A stretch of DNA of 54,391 bases from Yinghuangia soli (lineage in GTDB: Bacteria > Actinomycetota > Actinomycetes > Streptomycetales > Streptomycetaceae): positions 17,955 through 72,345 of the forward strand of contig NZ_JAKFHA010000027.1 of NCBI RefSeq assembly GCF_021502675.1, given 5' to 3'. Positions 41,759 through 49,766 of the stretch are shown in pieces. Made by a program: the position numbers and the translations under genes. How positions within the stretch are numbered: the stretch's first letter is position 1; each line of letters starts with the position of its first letter. The notes beneath the pieces are model-generated. The model had not been told where the DNA came from. It saw only the letters and a program-made list of their open reading frames with translations, and made no database searches.

Positions 41759-42700
41759 TCAGGAAGCCGCCCACTCCTCGTCGCGGCGCACCGCCGCCTC
41801 GTGCACGGCGCCCGGCGGCAGCGCGCCGAGCAGCCGCTCGCGCTGCTCGCGCAGCGCCGCGTCGTGGGTCGCGGCCCGGAACTCCGGGCGCAGGTACAGG
41901 CGCTGGGTGTACGCCCACAGGTTCGGGTAGTCGGGCAGCGCGCGACCGTCGCGCTCGATCGCCGCCTGGTAGCCGATCTCGAAGCGGATCAGCTTCACCC
42001 ACAGCCGGATGTCGGACAGCGTGAGCGCGCTGCCGTGCACGAACTCCGCCTCGCCGAGCAGGGTTTCGTAGCCGTCGAGGGCGTTCGCCGCGGAGCCGGC
42101 GGAGTCTGCGGAGTCCGGCAGGACGCCGCCCGCGCGGCCGTCCGCGGTGATGCGGGCGTCGAACGCGTCGATGTCCGCGCGCAGGGCCTCGGGATACAGA
42201 TCGACGTCGTTCGCGGCCCAGGCGTCGAAGCGGGTGGCCAGGTCCACCGGGATGACCGGGAAGTCGTTGCTGACCACGCGCGAGGTGGTCCGGTCCCACA
42301 GCGTCGGCACCGAGATGTGCCCGTCGTACCCGGGCTCGGTGGCCTCGTACGCATCGCGCAGCAGCGCGAACCCGTTCACCGGGTCGGGGCCGAAGCGCTC
42401 CCGGAACGCCCAGCCGCGGCCGTCCCGCGCCTCGTCGACGTAGGACGCGGTGACCGCTTCGCCGAGCCCCTTGGCCTCGCGGACGATCGCGGCGATCTGC
42501 GCCCACGGGCAGCCGTGCGCCAAGTAGAGGTGGTAGCGCCCGGGTTCGGCCGGGTAGAGGCCGTCCCCCGAAGCGGAGACGCGGTCCTGGAACGGGTAGA
42601 GCGGCCGTTCGACCCCGTCGCGCGGCGACGGCGGCCGCCCGCGGTAGGTGCCGAAGACCTCCTGGTCGACGGGACTGGCAAAGACGGTGATGGTGCTCAT
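41759..42700 (-). CDS. Glutathionyl-hydroquinone-reductase-like GST-fold protein 1
   Basis: The 313-residue protein matches the Xi-class GST / ECM4-YqjG family: thioredoxin-like N-terminal part with catalytic Cys64 in RYHLYLAHGCPWAQ, then GWAFRERFGPDPVNGFALLRDAYEATEPGYDGHISVPTLWD, and a helical C-terminal domain with VDLYPEALRADIDAFDARI and LSDIRLWVKLIRFE. Family members reductively remove glutathione from quinone conjugates through the Cys. Actinomycetes use mycothiol rather than glutathione, so the natural thiol donor may differ. GAGGAG precedes the ATG. The transcript begins with a Cys-containing leader ORF, and a second homologue lies 4 kb away beyond two flavin monooxygenases. Together these suggest organosulfur handling. 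Confidence 0.85.
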   Translation of the reverse strand: MSTITVFASPVDQEVFGTYRGRPPSPRDGVERPLYPFQDRVSASGDGLYPAEPGRYHLYLAHGCPWAQIAAIVREAKGLGEAVTASYVDEARDGRGWAFRERFGPDPVNGFALLRDAYEATEPGYDGHISVPTLWDRTTSRVVSNDFPVIPVDLATRFDAWAANDVDLYPEALRADIDAFDARITADGRAGGVLPDSADSAGSAANALDGYETLLGEAEFVHGSALTLSDIRLWVKLIRFEIGYQAAIERDGRALPDYPNLWAYTQRLYLRPEFRAATHDAALREQRERLLGALPPGAVHEAAVRRDEEWAAS

Positions 42701-42808
42701 GGGACTCCTCGGGCGAAGAGCGCATCCCGATGCGGCGGGTGGCTGCGCGTGCGAGAGGCGCGGTGGCGGATGCGCTCGGGCGCGGCGGAACGGCGGCGGG
42801 AGCGGGGC

Positions 42809-42889
42809 TCAGGCGCGCGGACAGGTGCTGCCGGCCACTCGGCAGAAGTCGATGTGGCGGCAGGACACCAGGCGAAGGTCCGCACTCAC
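42809..42889 (-). CDS. Leaderless Cys-containing leader peptide upstream of GST-like gene 1
   Basis: This 26-residue ORF starts at GTG 42889. The peptide contains SCRHIDFCRVAGSTC, with three Cys and the RHID[FL]xRV core shared with two other short ORFs in this region. There is no ribosome site. A promoter (TTGACA, 18 bases, TAGCGT) ends 7 bases before the GTG, so the mRNA probably starts at the GTG (leaderless), which is common for small actinomycete ORFs. It ends 108 bases before the GST-like gene. Peptides of this R-H-[IV]-D-[LF] kind are known as putative leader peptides ahead of streptomycete sulfur genes. Function is inferred. Confidence 0.75.
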   Translation of the reverse strand: MSADLRLVSCRHIDFCRVAGSTCPRA

Positions 42890-42896
42890 GTGATCG

Positions 42897-42957
42897 ACGC
42901 TACGAAGCCCGGCACGCGGCTGTCAACGTTGACCGAGCCCGGCGCGTCACGTAGGTT
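42897..42957. promoter_or_regulatory. Back-to-back divergent promoters sharing a palindrome
   Basis: GTCAACGTTGAC (42922-42933) is a perfect 12-bp palindrome that contains both -35 boxes. Minus strand: TTGACA, 18 bases, TAGCGT (42897-42902), serving the GST leader. Plus strand: TTGACC (42929-42934), 17 bases, TAGGTT (42952-42957), serving the monooxygenase unit. A regulator bound here would affect both units. Confidence 0.7.
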
Positions 42958-43150
42958 CCGAAGCAGGTCAGCCACGAAATCGGCGTGGTTCATGGGCAGT
43001 TCACAACTCGGCAATAACTGATGAGGCGTCAGGCCGGGAGCGGGAGGACGGGGGAGCGCGATGCCGCACCGGACCCTTGGCGGGGCCGCGGCGGTCCCGG
43101 CTGCCCGGTGTCCCGCGTCCTCCCCGGATGCCGAGGCGACCGCATCCCCG

Positions 43151-43231
43151 ATGCCCGCCGGGCCGGCCCTCTGCGCACGCCTGTACGTCGACCTCGGCCG
43201 CGTCTTCAGCGCGGCGTGTAGTCGCGCCTGA
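43151..43231 (+). CDS. Cys-containing leader peptide upstream of flavin monooxygenase genes
   Basis: The 26-residue ORF has two Cys and the core RLYVDLGRVFSAAC, matching the [HY][IV]D[LF]xRV...C pattern of the neighbouring leaders. An in-frame ATG at 43061 with a stronger ribosome site (GGGGAG, 4 bases upstream) would give a 56-residue form; the shorter one matches the length of the other leaders. It ends 201 bases before the first monooxygenase gene, leaving room for an attenuator structure. I see no T-rich terminator there. Function as a cysteine- or sulfur-sensing leader is inferred. Confidence 0.65.
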   Translation: MPAGPALCARLYVDLGRVFSAACSRA

Positions 43232-43432
43232 CCGAGGCGGTGCGGCCGGGGCCGACACGACCCGGCGGTGCGCTTCCGCGCAGCGGTCAGGCTTCCCGCG
43301 TCCGGCGTCCAGGAGCGCTGCCCACCCCCAGGGGCAGCGGGCACCACGCCGCACGCCGGCACCGCGGGCCCGCGCTTCCTGCGCCGGCCGGCGGAACTCC
43401 GCACGTACCGCCCCCCGTTCGAAGGGACCCCC

Positions 43433-44740
43433 ATGCCCGCCGTGCGCGACCACGTCCACCTTGCCGTCGCCCTCGACGGCGCCGGCCGCCACCCGGCGGC
43501 CTGGCGCGCCGCGGACACCCGGCCGGACCTGGTGTTCTCGGCTGCCTACTGGACCGCGCTGGTGCGCGAGGCGGAGCGCGGAACGCTCGACTTCGTCCGC
43601 ATCGACGACGGACTCGGCCTGCAGTCGCTGCGCGCGGACCGGCTGCGCGGCCGGCTCGACGCGGTGGCGCTGCTCGCCCGCACGGCCCCCGCCACGCACC
43701 GCATCGGACTTGTCCCGGCGGCCACCACCACGCACACCGAGCCGTTCCAGGTCTCCACCGCGCTCGCCACCCTCGACTTCGTCGCGCGCGGCCGGGCAGG
43801 GTGGTGGCCCAAGGTGTCGGCCACTGAGGACGAGACCCGTTTGTTCGGCCGCAAGGCGCTTGCATCGGATGGGGAACTCCTGGACGAGTCGGTCGAGTTC
43901 GTCGACGTGGTGACGAGGCTCTGGGACAGCTGGGAGGACGGCGCGGTGGTCCGGGGCGGGCCGCGCGGCGACTTCGTCGACCGCACCCGGCTGCACCAGG
44001 TCGACTTCGAGGGCACCTACTTCGACGTCCGCGGCCCGGCGGCCATGCCGCGGCCGCCGCAGGGCAGACCCGTCGTGACGATGACCGTGGACAGCGAAGA
44101 GGCTCTGGACGTCGCCGCGCGGGCCGCCGACGTGCTCTACATCGACGTCTCCACGCCCGGCCAGGCGCGGCGCCTGCGGGCCCGCGCGCACCGCATCGCG
44201 GAGGCCGCCGGGCGCGACCCCGAGGACCTGCGGGTGATGGCGGACGTGACCGTGCTGCTGCGGCGTACCGCGGCGCAGGCCGGCCGGGCCCGCCGCGACC
44301 TCGACGCGCTCGATGCGTGCGACGGCCAGGAGGGACCGGACGACACCGGCTTCAGGTCCCGCTCCGGCCTTGCGGCAGGCGCCGCTTCGGCCGTGCGGCG
44401 GCCCGGAGTCCTGCAGTTCACGGGTACCGCGAGCGGGCTCGCCGACCTGGTGGAGTCGTGGACGGCGGCGGGCGCGGTCGACGGCTTCACGGTCCTGCCG
44501 TCCGTGCTGCCCGACGGCCTGACCCGGTTCGTGGAGGCGGTCGTACCGCTCCTGCGCGAACGCGGCCTGTTCCGCACCGCCTACACCGCGGACACATTGC
44601 GCGGGCACCTCGGCCTGGGCCGGCCGCCGAGTCGGTATGCCCGGCCCAAGGCGCCGGCGGAACCTGCCTATCTGAAGCCGCGGTTGCCCGACGTACTTCC
44701 GGAGGGCCTCCGGGCGGCCGGCTTCGCGGGGATTGCATGA
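43433..44740 (+). CDS. NtaA/SnaA/DszA-family FMN-dependent monooxygenase 1
   Basis: The 435-residue protein is a luciferase-like TIM-barrel monooxygenase of the NtaA/SnaA/DszA group. Diagnostic parts are LVFSAAYWTALVREAERGTLDFVRIDDGLGLQ, TAPATHRIGLVPAATTTHTEPFQVSTALATLD, GRAGWWPKVS, EGTYFDVRGPAAMPRPPQGRPVV and the ending RGLFRTAYTADTLRGHLGL. These enzymes use FMNH2 from a separate reductase to oxidise sulfones, sulfonates, nitrilotriacetate or polyketides. GAAGGGA precedes the ATG. It overlaps the next gene by four bases (ATGA). It follows a leader peptide of the sulfur type and is flanked by two GST-like genes, so organosulfur oxidation is the favoured role. The C-terminal 30 residues are a Pro-rich extension. 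No flavin reductase is present here. Confidence 0.87.
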   Translation: MPAVRDHVHLAVALDGAGRHPAAWRAADTRPDLVFSAAYWTALVREAERGTLDFVRIDDGLGLQSLRADRLRGRLDAVALLARTAPATHRIGLVPAATTTHTEPFQVSTALATLDFVARGRAGWWPKVSATEDETRLFGRKALASDGELLDESVEFVDVVTRLWDSWEDGAVVRGGPRGDFVDRTRLHQVDFEGTYFDVRGPAAMPRPPQGRPVVTMTVDSEEALDVAARAADVLYIDVSTPGQARRLRARAHRIAEAAGRDPEDLRVMADVTVLLRRTAAQAGRARRDLDALDACDGQEGPDDTGFRSRSGLAAGAASAVRRPGVLQFTGTASGLADLVESWTAAGAVDGFTVLPSVLPDGLTRFVEAVVPLLRERGLFRTAYTADTLRGHLGLGRPPSRYARPKAPAEPAYLKPRLPDVLPEGLRAAGFAGIA

Positions 44741-45828
44741 GCGGCCGGTCGTCCGATGCGGGCGCAGGCCGCCGTCGGCAGATGCACCTTGCGGTGCAGT
44801 TCCCGGGCGGCTGCGCCGACTTCGCGGCGTACGAGCGCATCGCGCGGACCGCCGAGCGCGGCAAGTTCGACTTCTGCCTGCTGGGCGACGGGGACTTCGC
44901 GGGCGGCGGCGGCCCGGACACGGTCACCGTGCTCTCCGCCCTCGCCGCGGTGACCCACCGGATCGGCTTGGCCGCCACGGCGACCGCCGTCTACAGCGAG
45001 CCGTACGAAATCGCGCGCCGGATCGCCTCCCTCGACCACCTCAGCGCGGGCCGCGCGGCGTGGGACATGGCCACCTCGCCGGATGCGTACGACAGTGCGA
45101 ACTACCGGCGCGGGGACTTCCTTCCGGCCGTCCGGCGCCACGAGCGGGCCGACGAATTCGTGCACACCGTGCGCGCGGTCTGGGACGCATGGGCGCCCGG
45201 CGCGGTGGCCGCCGACCAGGCGGGCGGCGTCTTCGCGGATCCCGGCGGGCTCCGGCCGTTCGCCTTCCACGGCCGGTACTTCTCGGTCTCCGGGCACGCG
45301 ACGCTGCCGCGCAGCCCGCAAGGGAACCCCGTGCTGATCCATGCCGGAGATGCCGACGAGGCCCGCGATTTCGGCGCGGCGCACGCCGACGTCGTGCGCA
45401 CCGCGTGCACCGGACTCGACGAAGCGCGGGCCTTCGCCGCGGACCTGGAGGCCCGCGCGGCGGGGCACGCCCGCGGACCCGGGGACGTCCGGGTCATGCT
45501 CGACGCCGGGTTCGTGCTCGGCGGCAGCGAGGCGGACGCCCGCGGACGCGGACTGCAGGCCGGCCTGCCGGACGCGGACCGTCCCGTGTTCGCCGGCAGC
45601 GCCGCGCACATCGCCGCCCGCATGGACGCCTACGTCCAAGAGCAGGCCTGCGACGGCTTCGTCCTGCAGGCGGCCGACGCGCCGGACGGGTCCGGCTCCG
45701 CGGCCTTGACCGCCTTCGTCGACCAGGTGGTCCCGCTGCTCCGAGACCGCGGGTCGTTCCGCGCGGACTACACCGGGTGGACCCTGCGGGACCACCTCGG
45801 CCTGCCCGTTCCCGCGCCGCTGCCGTGA
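44737..45828 (+). CDS. NtaA/DszA-family FMN-dependent monooxygenase 2
   Basis: The 363-residue protein is a second luciferase-like monooxygenase, shorter than the usual 430-450 residues. It keeps AERGKFDFCLLGDGDF, VTHRIGLAATATAVYSEPYEIARRIASLDHLSAGRAAWDMATS, the Tyr/Asn-rich SANYRRGDFLPAVRRHERADEF, HGRYFSVSGHATLPRSPQGNPVLIHAGDAD and the typical end RGSFRADYTGWTLRDHLGLP. It lacks part of the barrel insertion seen in the first enzyme. The ATG overlaps the upstream stop (ATGA), so the two are made together, perhaps as a heteromer or for successive steps. It converges with the second GST-like gene, whose stop lies 20 bases away. Confidence 0.86.
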   Translation: MSGRSSDAGAGRRRQMHLAVQFPGGCADFAAYERIARTAERGKFDFCLLGDGDFAGGGGPDTVTVLSALAAVTHRIGLAATATAVYSEPYEIARRIASLDHLSAGRAAWDMATSPDAYDSANYRRGDFLPAVRRHERADEFVHTVRAVWDAWAPGAVAADQAGGVFADPGGLRPFAFHGRYFSVSGHATLPRSPQGNPVLIHAGDADEARDFGAAHADVVRTACTGLDEARAFAADLEARAAGHARGPGDVRVMLDAGFVLGGSEADARGRGLQAGLPDADRPVFAGSAAHIAARMDAYVQEQACDGFVLQAADAPDGSGSAALTAFVDQVVPLLRDRGSFRADYTGWTLRDHLGLPVPAPLP

Positions 45829-45848
45829 CCGGCGCGAATTCCCCGTCC

Positions 45849-46850
45849 CTACCCGCACGGTCCGCCCGTGGCGCCCGCGACCGCGCCGAGCGCCGCATCC
45901 GCGGGGACGCCGTCCAACCGCGCCCAGTCCACGATCGGAACCGCGCTGCCGCTTGCCGCGGGGCCGCGACAACTGGTGCGGTGGTGCTGCGCGATGTGGT
46001 CCAGCCGGACGTTGCGCCGGAACGCCGGGTGCTCGTAGAGCCGGGCGAAGTAGCCCCACAGCGCGGGGTGGTCGGCGATCCGGCGGACATCGTCGGCGTG
46101 CAGGTGGCGCCGGTGGACGGCGTCCACGTGCAGCAGCGTGGTCCACAGGTGCACGTCGGCCGCGGTCAGCTCCTCGCCGAGCAGGAAGCCGCCGTACGCC
46201 AGGCGGTGTTCGAGCATGCCCAGGGTGTTCAGGACGGTCCGCAGCGCCTCGTCGTAGCGGGCCCCGGCCCGGGCCCGGCCGGCCTGCTGAGCCGCCTCCC
46301 AGACGTCGTCGTCGAACAGCGCGGAGTACTGCGCGAGTCCGGCCGCGAAGCGGGCCGGGTACAGGTCCGGGCCGGTGCCGGCGAAGGCCGTGGCGAGGTC
46401 GGCCAGGATGTCCTCGGGCCGGTTGTTGACGATGCGGCCGCTCCAGCGGTCCCACAGCACGGGCACCGAGACGGGGCCTTCGTAGTGGTGCTCGGTGGCG
46501 TCGTACGCCTCACGCAGCAGCGCGAACCCGCCGACCGCGTCCGGGCCGTGGCCGTCGCCGTCGCGGAAAGCCCAGCCGCGGCCGTCGCGCACCGGGTCGA
46601 CCGCGGACAGGCCCACCCGGTCGGCGAGGCCGCGCAGGTCGCGGGTGATGGCCACGCGCAGCGAACGCGGGCACGCGAAGCAGACGTACAGGTGGTAGCG
46701 GTTCGGGTCGGCGGTGAAGCCGCTGCCGGGCATGCGGCCGATCCGGCCGCGGAACATGGGGGCCGGCCGACCCAACGTGCGGTGGCGCCCGTGCCGCCGG
46801 AAGTCGACGGGGTCGGCGGAACGGGGCTGCGGGGCGAGGGGCTTGGGCAT
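45849..46850 (-). CDS. Glutathionyl-hydroquinone-reductase-like GST-fold protein 2 (variant active site)
   Basis: The 333-residue protein is related to the product at 41759-42700: RYHLYVCFACPRSLRVAI with candidate catalytic Cys60, GWAFRDGDGHGPDAVGGFALLREAYDATEHHYEGPVSVPVLWD, and the C-terminal VDAVHRRHLHADDVRRIADHPALWGYFARLYEHPAF. The usual CPWA motif is CPRS here, so specificity may have changed. ATG 46850 was chosen for GGAG 7 bases upstream; the open frame further upstream lacks similarity. The transcript starts with its own leader ORF (47000-47107) behind a strong promoter. With homologue 1 it brackets the two monooxygenases, one per transcription unit. Confidence 0.83.
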   Translation of the reverse strand: MPKPLAPQPRSADPVDFRRHGRHRTLGRPAPMFRGRIGRMPGSGFTADPNRYHLYVCFACPRSLRVAITRDLRGLADRVGLSAVDPVRDGRGWAFRDGDGHGPDAVGGFALLREAYDATEHHYEGPVSVPVLWDRWSGRIVNNRPEDILADLATAFAGTGPDLYPARFAAGLAQYSALFDDDVWEAAQQAGRARAGARYDEALRTVLNTLGMLEHRLAYGGFLLGEELTAADVHLWTTLLHVDAVHRRHLHADDVRRIADHPALWGYFARLYEHPAFRRNVRLDHIAQHHRTSCRGPAASGSAVPIVDWARLDGVPADAALGAVAGATGGPCG

Positions 46851-46999
46851 GGCGGAACTCCCTGGAGGCCGGATCGGGCAGGGAACGGGAACGGCGGGCG
46901 GCACGGCACGCGATGCGGCCGCGCGCGGGCGGTCCGGCGCCTTGCGGGCGCGCGGAAGCCCCGCGGACGGCGGCGGGAACGGCCAAGGGCAGCGCGGCT

Positions 47000-47107
47000 C
47001 TAGGCGGCGCTGCAGACCCGGAGGAGATCGATGTGACGGCGCCTCAGGAAGCGTCCCGAGACGAGGGGGAGCGGCTGGGGGAAGAACGTCCCGCGGACAC
47101 CGCGCAT
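47000..47107 (-). CDS. Cys-containing leader peptide upstream of GST-like gene 2
   Basis: This 35-residue ORF ends RRRHIDLLRVCSAA, sharing the RHID[LF]xRV core with the leader of GST-like gene 1 and with the monooxygenase leader. The ATG at 47107 has GGAGG 9 bases upstream; an ATG two codons earlier (47113) is too close to it. It ends 149 bases before the GST-like gene. A good promoter precedes it, giving a 5' leader of about 25 bases. Role as a sulfur-responsive attenuator peptide is inferred. Confidence 0.72.
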   Translation of the reverse strand: MRGVRGTFFPQPLPLVSGRFLRRRHIDLLRVCSAA

Positions 47108-47138
47108 CGTCATCCCCCTCCTCGGCTCACCAGTCCGG

Positions 47139-47167
47139 ATTATTCGCGGGCCGCGAACGGGCGTCAA
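47139..47167 (-). promoter_or_regulatory. Promoter of GST-like gene 2 leader unit
   Basis: On the minus strand TTGACG (47162-47167), a 17-base spacer and AATAAT (47139-47144, five of six to consensus) form one of the best sigma-70-like promoters in the window. Confidence 0.75.
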
Positions 47168-47496
47168 TACCGGCTATCCGCATGGCAAGACGGTCGGTGA
47201 GACGGACGGAGAAGAGCGCAGGTGAGGCACGACGCAAGTCGTGAGGCCGCTGATGGGCGGGGTGGCGGGCGCCACGCGACGAGGGGCGGGACGGCGGCCG
47301 GACCAGGGGGCCCCGGCCGACCTCGGAGGACGGGCGTTGCACACGCTGCGGGGGCGCCTCCGGATCGGCAGCAGCGCGGTCGACGCATCCACCGGAACCG
47401 ATCGGCGACGAACGCGGGTGCGGGGTTCGGCCGGCAGGCATTTCGCGGCGGGAAGGATCGGCGAGGCAGTCGGTACCAGGCGGTCGGCCGACGCCG
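47168..47496. other. Intergenic region, no gene seen
   Basis: I find no supported gene or strong hairpin in these 329 bases. Short open frames exist on both strands but have neither ribosome sites nor protein similarity. Confidence 0.5.
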
Positions 47497-47769
47497 TCAG
47501 TGCTCCGGGATCGGGCGGCGTTCGTGGCGTTTCACCCAGGCGCCGGGGCCGGTGGTCCAGCGGTGCCGGCCGACGGCCTCGCAGACCATGCAGGCCTCCT
47601 GCTTGCCGACCGCCGCGACGCGGCCGCCGATCACCGCGGCCCGGCCGACGTAGCGCCAGCCGTCGCCGTCGCATGTCTGGCAGACCACCGTGAGGTCCCG
47701 GGGAAACCCGGGCGGCGGGTCGTCGAAGTGCTCCGGGGAGTCCGGAGGGCCGTCGTCCACTGCCCCCAC
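47497..47769 (-). CDS. Small zinc-ribbon-like protein
   Basis: The 90-residue protein has two CxxC knuckles (VVCQTCDGDGW and EACMVCEAVGRHRW) about 25 residues apart, which should bind one zinc ion, with a GGRVAAVG hairpin between. The arrangement resembles a half DnaJ-type or rubredoxin-like zinc ribbon. Trp and Arg-rich residues follow. The start is GTG 47769, or GTG 47760 three codons on; neither has a good ribosome site. It lies 55 bases after the rhomboid-like gene on the same strand and may share its transcript. Function unknown. Confidence 0.65.
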   Translation of the reverse strand: MGAVDDGPPDSPEHFDDPPPGFPRDLTVVCQTCDGDGWRYVGRAAVIGGRVAAVGKQEACMVCEAVGRHRWTTGPGAWVKRHERRPIPEH

Positions 47770-47824
47770 CGTAGCCCGGCCGGCGCCGGAGCGGCATGAC
47801 CCGGGCGGGTGCGCCGCGCCGCGG

Positions 47825-48715
47825 TCACCCGGTCGGGGAACCCCGCCCGGCGGGTTCCGGGGCCGCCTGCCGCTCCCACTCGGTGGCCGGGAGGGCCTGC
47901 GGATCCGGTGCGGCAGGCCTCGGCGCGCGGCCCGCCGCGCGGGCCGCGGTACGGCTCAGCGCGCGGGCGAACGCGCCCGGCTCGATGCCCTTGGACTCGC
48001 GGTACAGCCGGATGAAGCCCATGACCATTGCGGCTCCGATGGCGATCAGGTGCTCGCGGCCCGCGAGGTTGGGCACCGCGACCGACTCGATGATCATCAT
48101 CAGGCTGGTCAGCGAGAACAGCACCGGGGCGCGCTTGACCACCGCGATGTAGGAGAACAGCCCGACCACCGCTGCGGACGGCCCGGTGTCCAGCACGTAC
48201 GCCTGGTCCGCGCCGATGCCCAGCAGGTGGTCGGGGCCGAGCCAGATCATCAGGCGTGCCGACATGGTGCCGGCCAGCGTCGCGACGTACGCGACGAGCA
48301 GGGTGCGCTTCCAGCCCAGCAGCAGTTGCGCCAGGGCGAACGCGATGAACAACTGGGTGAGCCCGCCCCAGACCGGCAGGTGCAGGGCCGGCACGTACAG
48401 CGACATGGGGGTGCGCAGCAGGGCGAGCGGCAGCGGCAGGCCGGCCTGCACGCCGCCGATCCAGCGCACGAAGTCGTGGCCCCACGCGGTCAGGTGCACC
48501 GCGTGCAGGACGATCACGCCGAGGCAGGCCACGACCGCCAGGGTCAGGCCGCTCCAGCGGCGTTCCAGCACGAGCTTTCTGACGGGCAGCACGACGATGG
48601 CCTTGAACTCGGCAGCCAGGGTGCACCACAGAAAGCGGAGAAGTCGCAACACGATGTGACAATTTACGTATGAGATGCCCGGATGTCGTCCGTCCGCGGT
48701 CTGACATCCGGGCAT
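47825..48715 (-). CDS. Rhomboid-like integral membrane protein
   Basis: The protein has about six membrane helices (around residues 54-75, 110-130, 136-155, 175-195, 200-215 and 225-240 counting from 48715). Helices resemble rhomboid proteases: LHLPVWGGLTQLFIAFALAQLLLGWKRTL early, DTGPSAAVVGLFSY at the place of the serine, and REHLIAIGAAMVMGF at the place of the histidine. The serine motif is GPSAA rather than GxSG, so protease activity is uncertain. The C-terminal 50 residues are a Pro/Ala-rich cytoplasmic tail. The true start is unclear: the first 20 residues look unlikely and GTG 48652, 48595 or 48592 are alternatives. Confidence 0.72.
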   Translation of the reverse strand: MPGCQTADGRHPGISYVNCHIVLRLLRFLWCTLAAEFKAIVVLPVRKLVLERRWSGLTLAVVACLGVIVLHAVHLTAWGHDFVRWIGGVQAGLPLPLALLRTPMSLYVPALHLPVWGGLTQLFIAFALAQLLLGWKRTLLVAYVATLAGTMSARLMIWLGPDHLLGIGADQAYVLDTGPSAAVVGLFSYIAVVKRAPVLFSLTSLMMIIESVAVPNLAGREHLIAIGAAMVMGFIRLYRESKGIEPGAFARALSRTAARAAGRAPRPAAPDPQALPATEWERQAAPEPAGRGSPTG

Positions 48716-48796
48716 GTCACCCGTCCTGCCGGATGACCCCCGCCCCCGACCTGCCGGCGGCCCGGCCCGCGGCCGGACCCGCGGCGTGTCGGACCG

Positions 48797-49636
48797 TCAG
48801 AGGAACGCCTTCGCGTAGTGGTCCAGCGTGGCCAGGACCTCGTCCCTGGGCGCGTGCGGCACGGTGAGCACCACCTGCTCGACCACCCCCAGCTCGCGGT
48901 AGCGGTCCAGCTCGGCCGGGGTGGGCGGGAAGCCGCCGCACGGGATGATGCGCAGCTCCGCGGGGTCCCGGCCGATCTCGGCGCAGGCCCGGCGTATCTG
49001 CGGCAGGCCGTATTCGAGGCTCATGCTGCCCACCGGCAGCCAGCCGTCCGCGTACTCCGCGACGTGCCGGGCCAATACCGGGCCGCCGATGCCGCCGAGC
49101 AGCACCGGCGGCCCGCCCGGCTGCACCGGTTTCGGCCAGCACCAGCTGGGCGCGAACCGGACGTGCTCTCCCTCGTATGCGGCGACCTCCTCGCGCCACA
49201 GCCCGCGCATCGCCAGGACCCGCTCGCGGACCGAGGCCCGGCGCTCCGCCCAGACCACGCCGTGGTCCTCCGCCTCCTCGACGTTCCAGCCGAACCCGAC
49301 CCCGAACTCGACGCGGCCGCCGGACAGCAGGTCGAGGGAGGCGACCGCCTTCGCCGTCACGATCGGTTCGCGCTGGGCCAGCAGGCAGACGCCGGTGCCG
49401 AGCCGCAGCGTGCGGGTGGCGCCGGCCGCGGCGGTCAGCGCGACGAGCGGGTCGAGGGTGTGCCCGTACTCGACCGGGAGCTCGGCGAACATCGGCAGAT
49501 TGCTGCGCCTGCTGGTCGGCAGGTGGGTGTGCTCGGAAACGAAGAGCGAGGCGAATCCGCGCTCTTCGGCGGCCACCGCGATCTCGGTGACCGGAATCGT
49601 GAGGTCGGTCGCGAACATGGTCAGTCCGAATTGCAT
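48797..49636 (-). CDS. F420-dependent LLM-class oxidoreductase (Rv2161c-like)
   Basis: The 279-residue luciferase-like TIM-barrel protein matches the TIGR03619 F420 subfamily: [95 protein letters not shown] and the [27 protein letters not shown] segment. Such enzymes use cofactor F420 to reduce or oxidise small organic substrates. GGAGGG precedes the ATG. It is divergent from the SDR gene that begins the HDO/HAD-ACAD operon 130 bases away and may share its promoter region and pathway. Confidence 0.87.
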   Translation of the reverse strand: MQFGLTMFATDLTIPVTEIAVAAEERGFASLFVSEHTHLPTSRRSNLPMFAELPVEYGHTLDPLVALTAAAGATRTLRLGTGVCLLAQREPIVTAKAVASLDLLSGGRVEFGVGFGWNVEEAEDHGVVWAERRASVRERVLAMRGLWREEVAAYEGEHVRFAPSWCWPKPVQPGGPPVLLGGIGGPVLARHVAEYADGWLPVGSMSLEYGLPQIRRACAEIGRDPAELRIIPCGGFPPTPAELDRYRELGVVEQVVLTVPHAPRDEVLATLDHYAKAFL

Positions 49637-49766
49637 CGGCCCTCCGGGTGTCCGAATTCCGCCGCATCCTGTCGGCAGCGGTATTCCGCTGTGCGGCGTC
49701 GTACGCCAAGGTTCGGTCGGAACGAATCATGGCCGAAATTCCGAACCGGCGGGAGCGCGGATCAGC

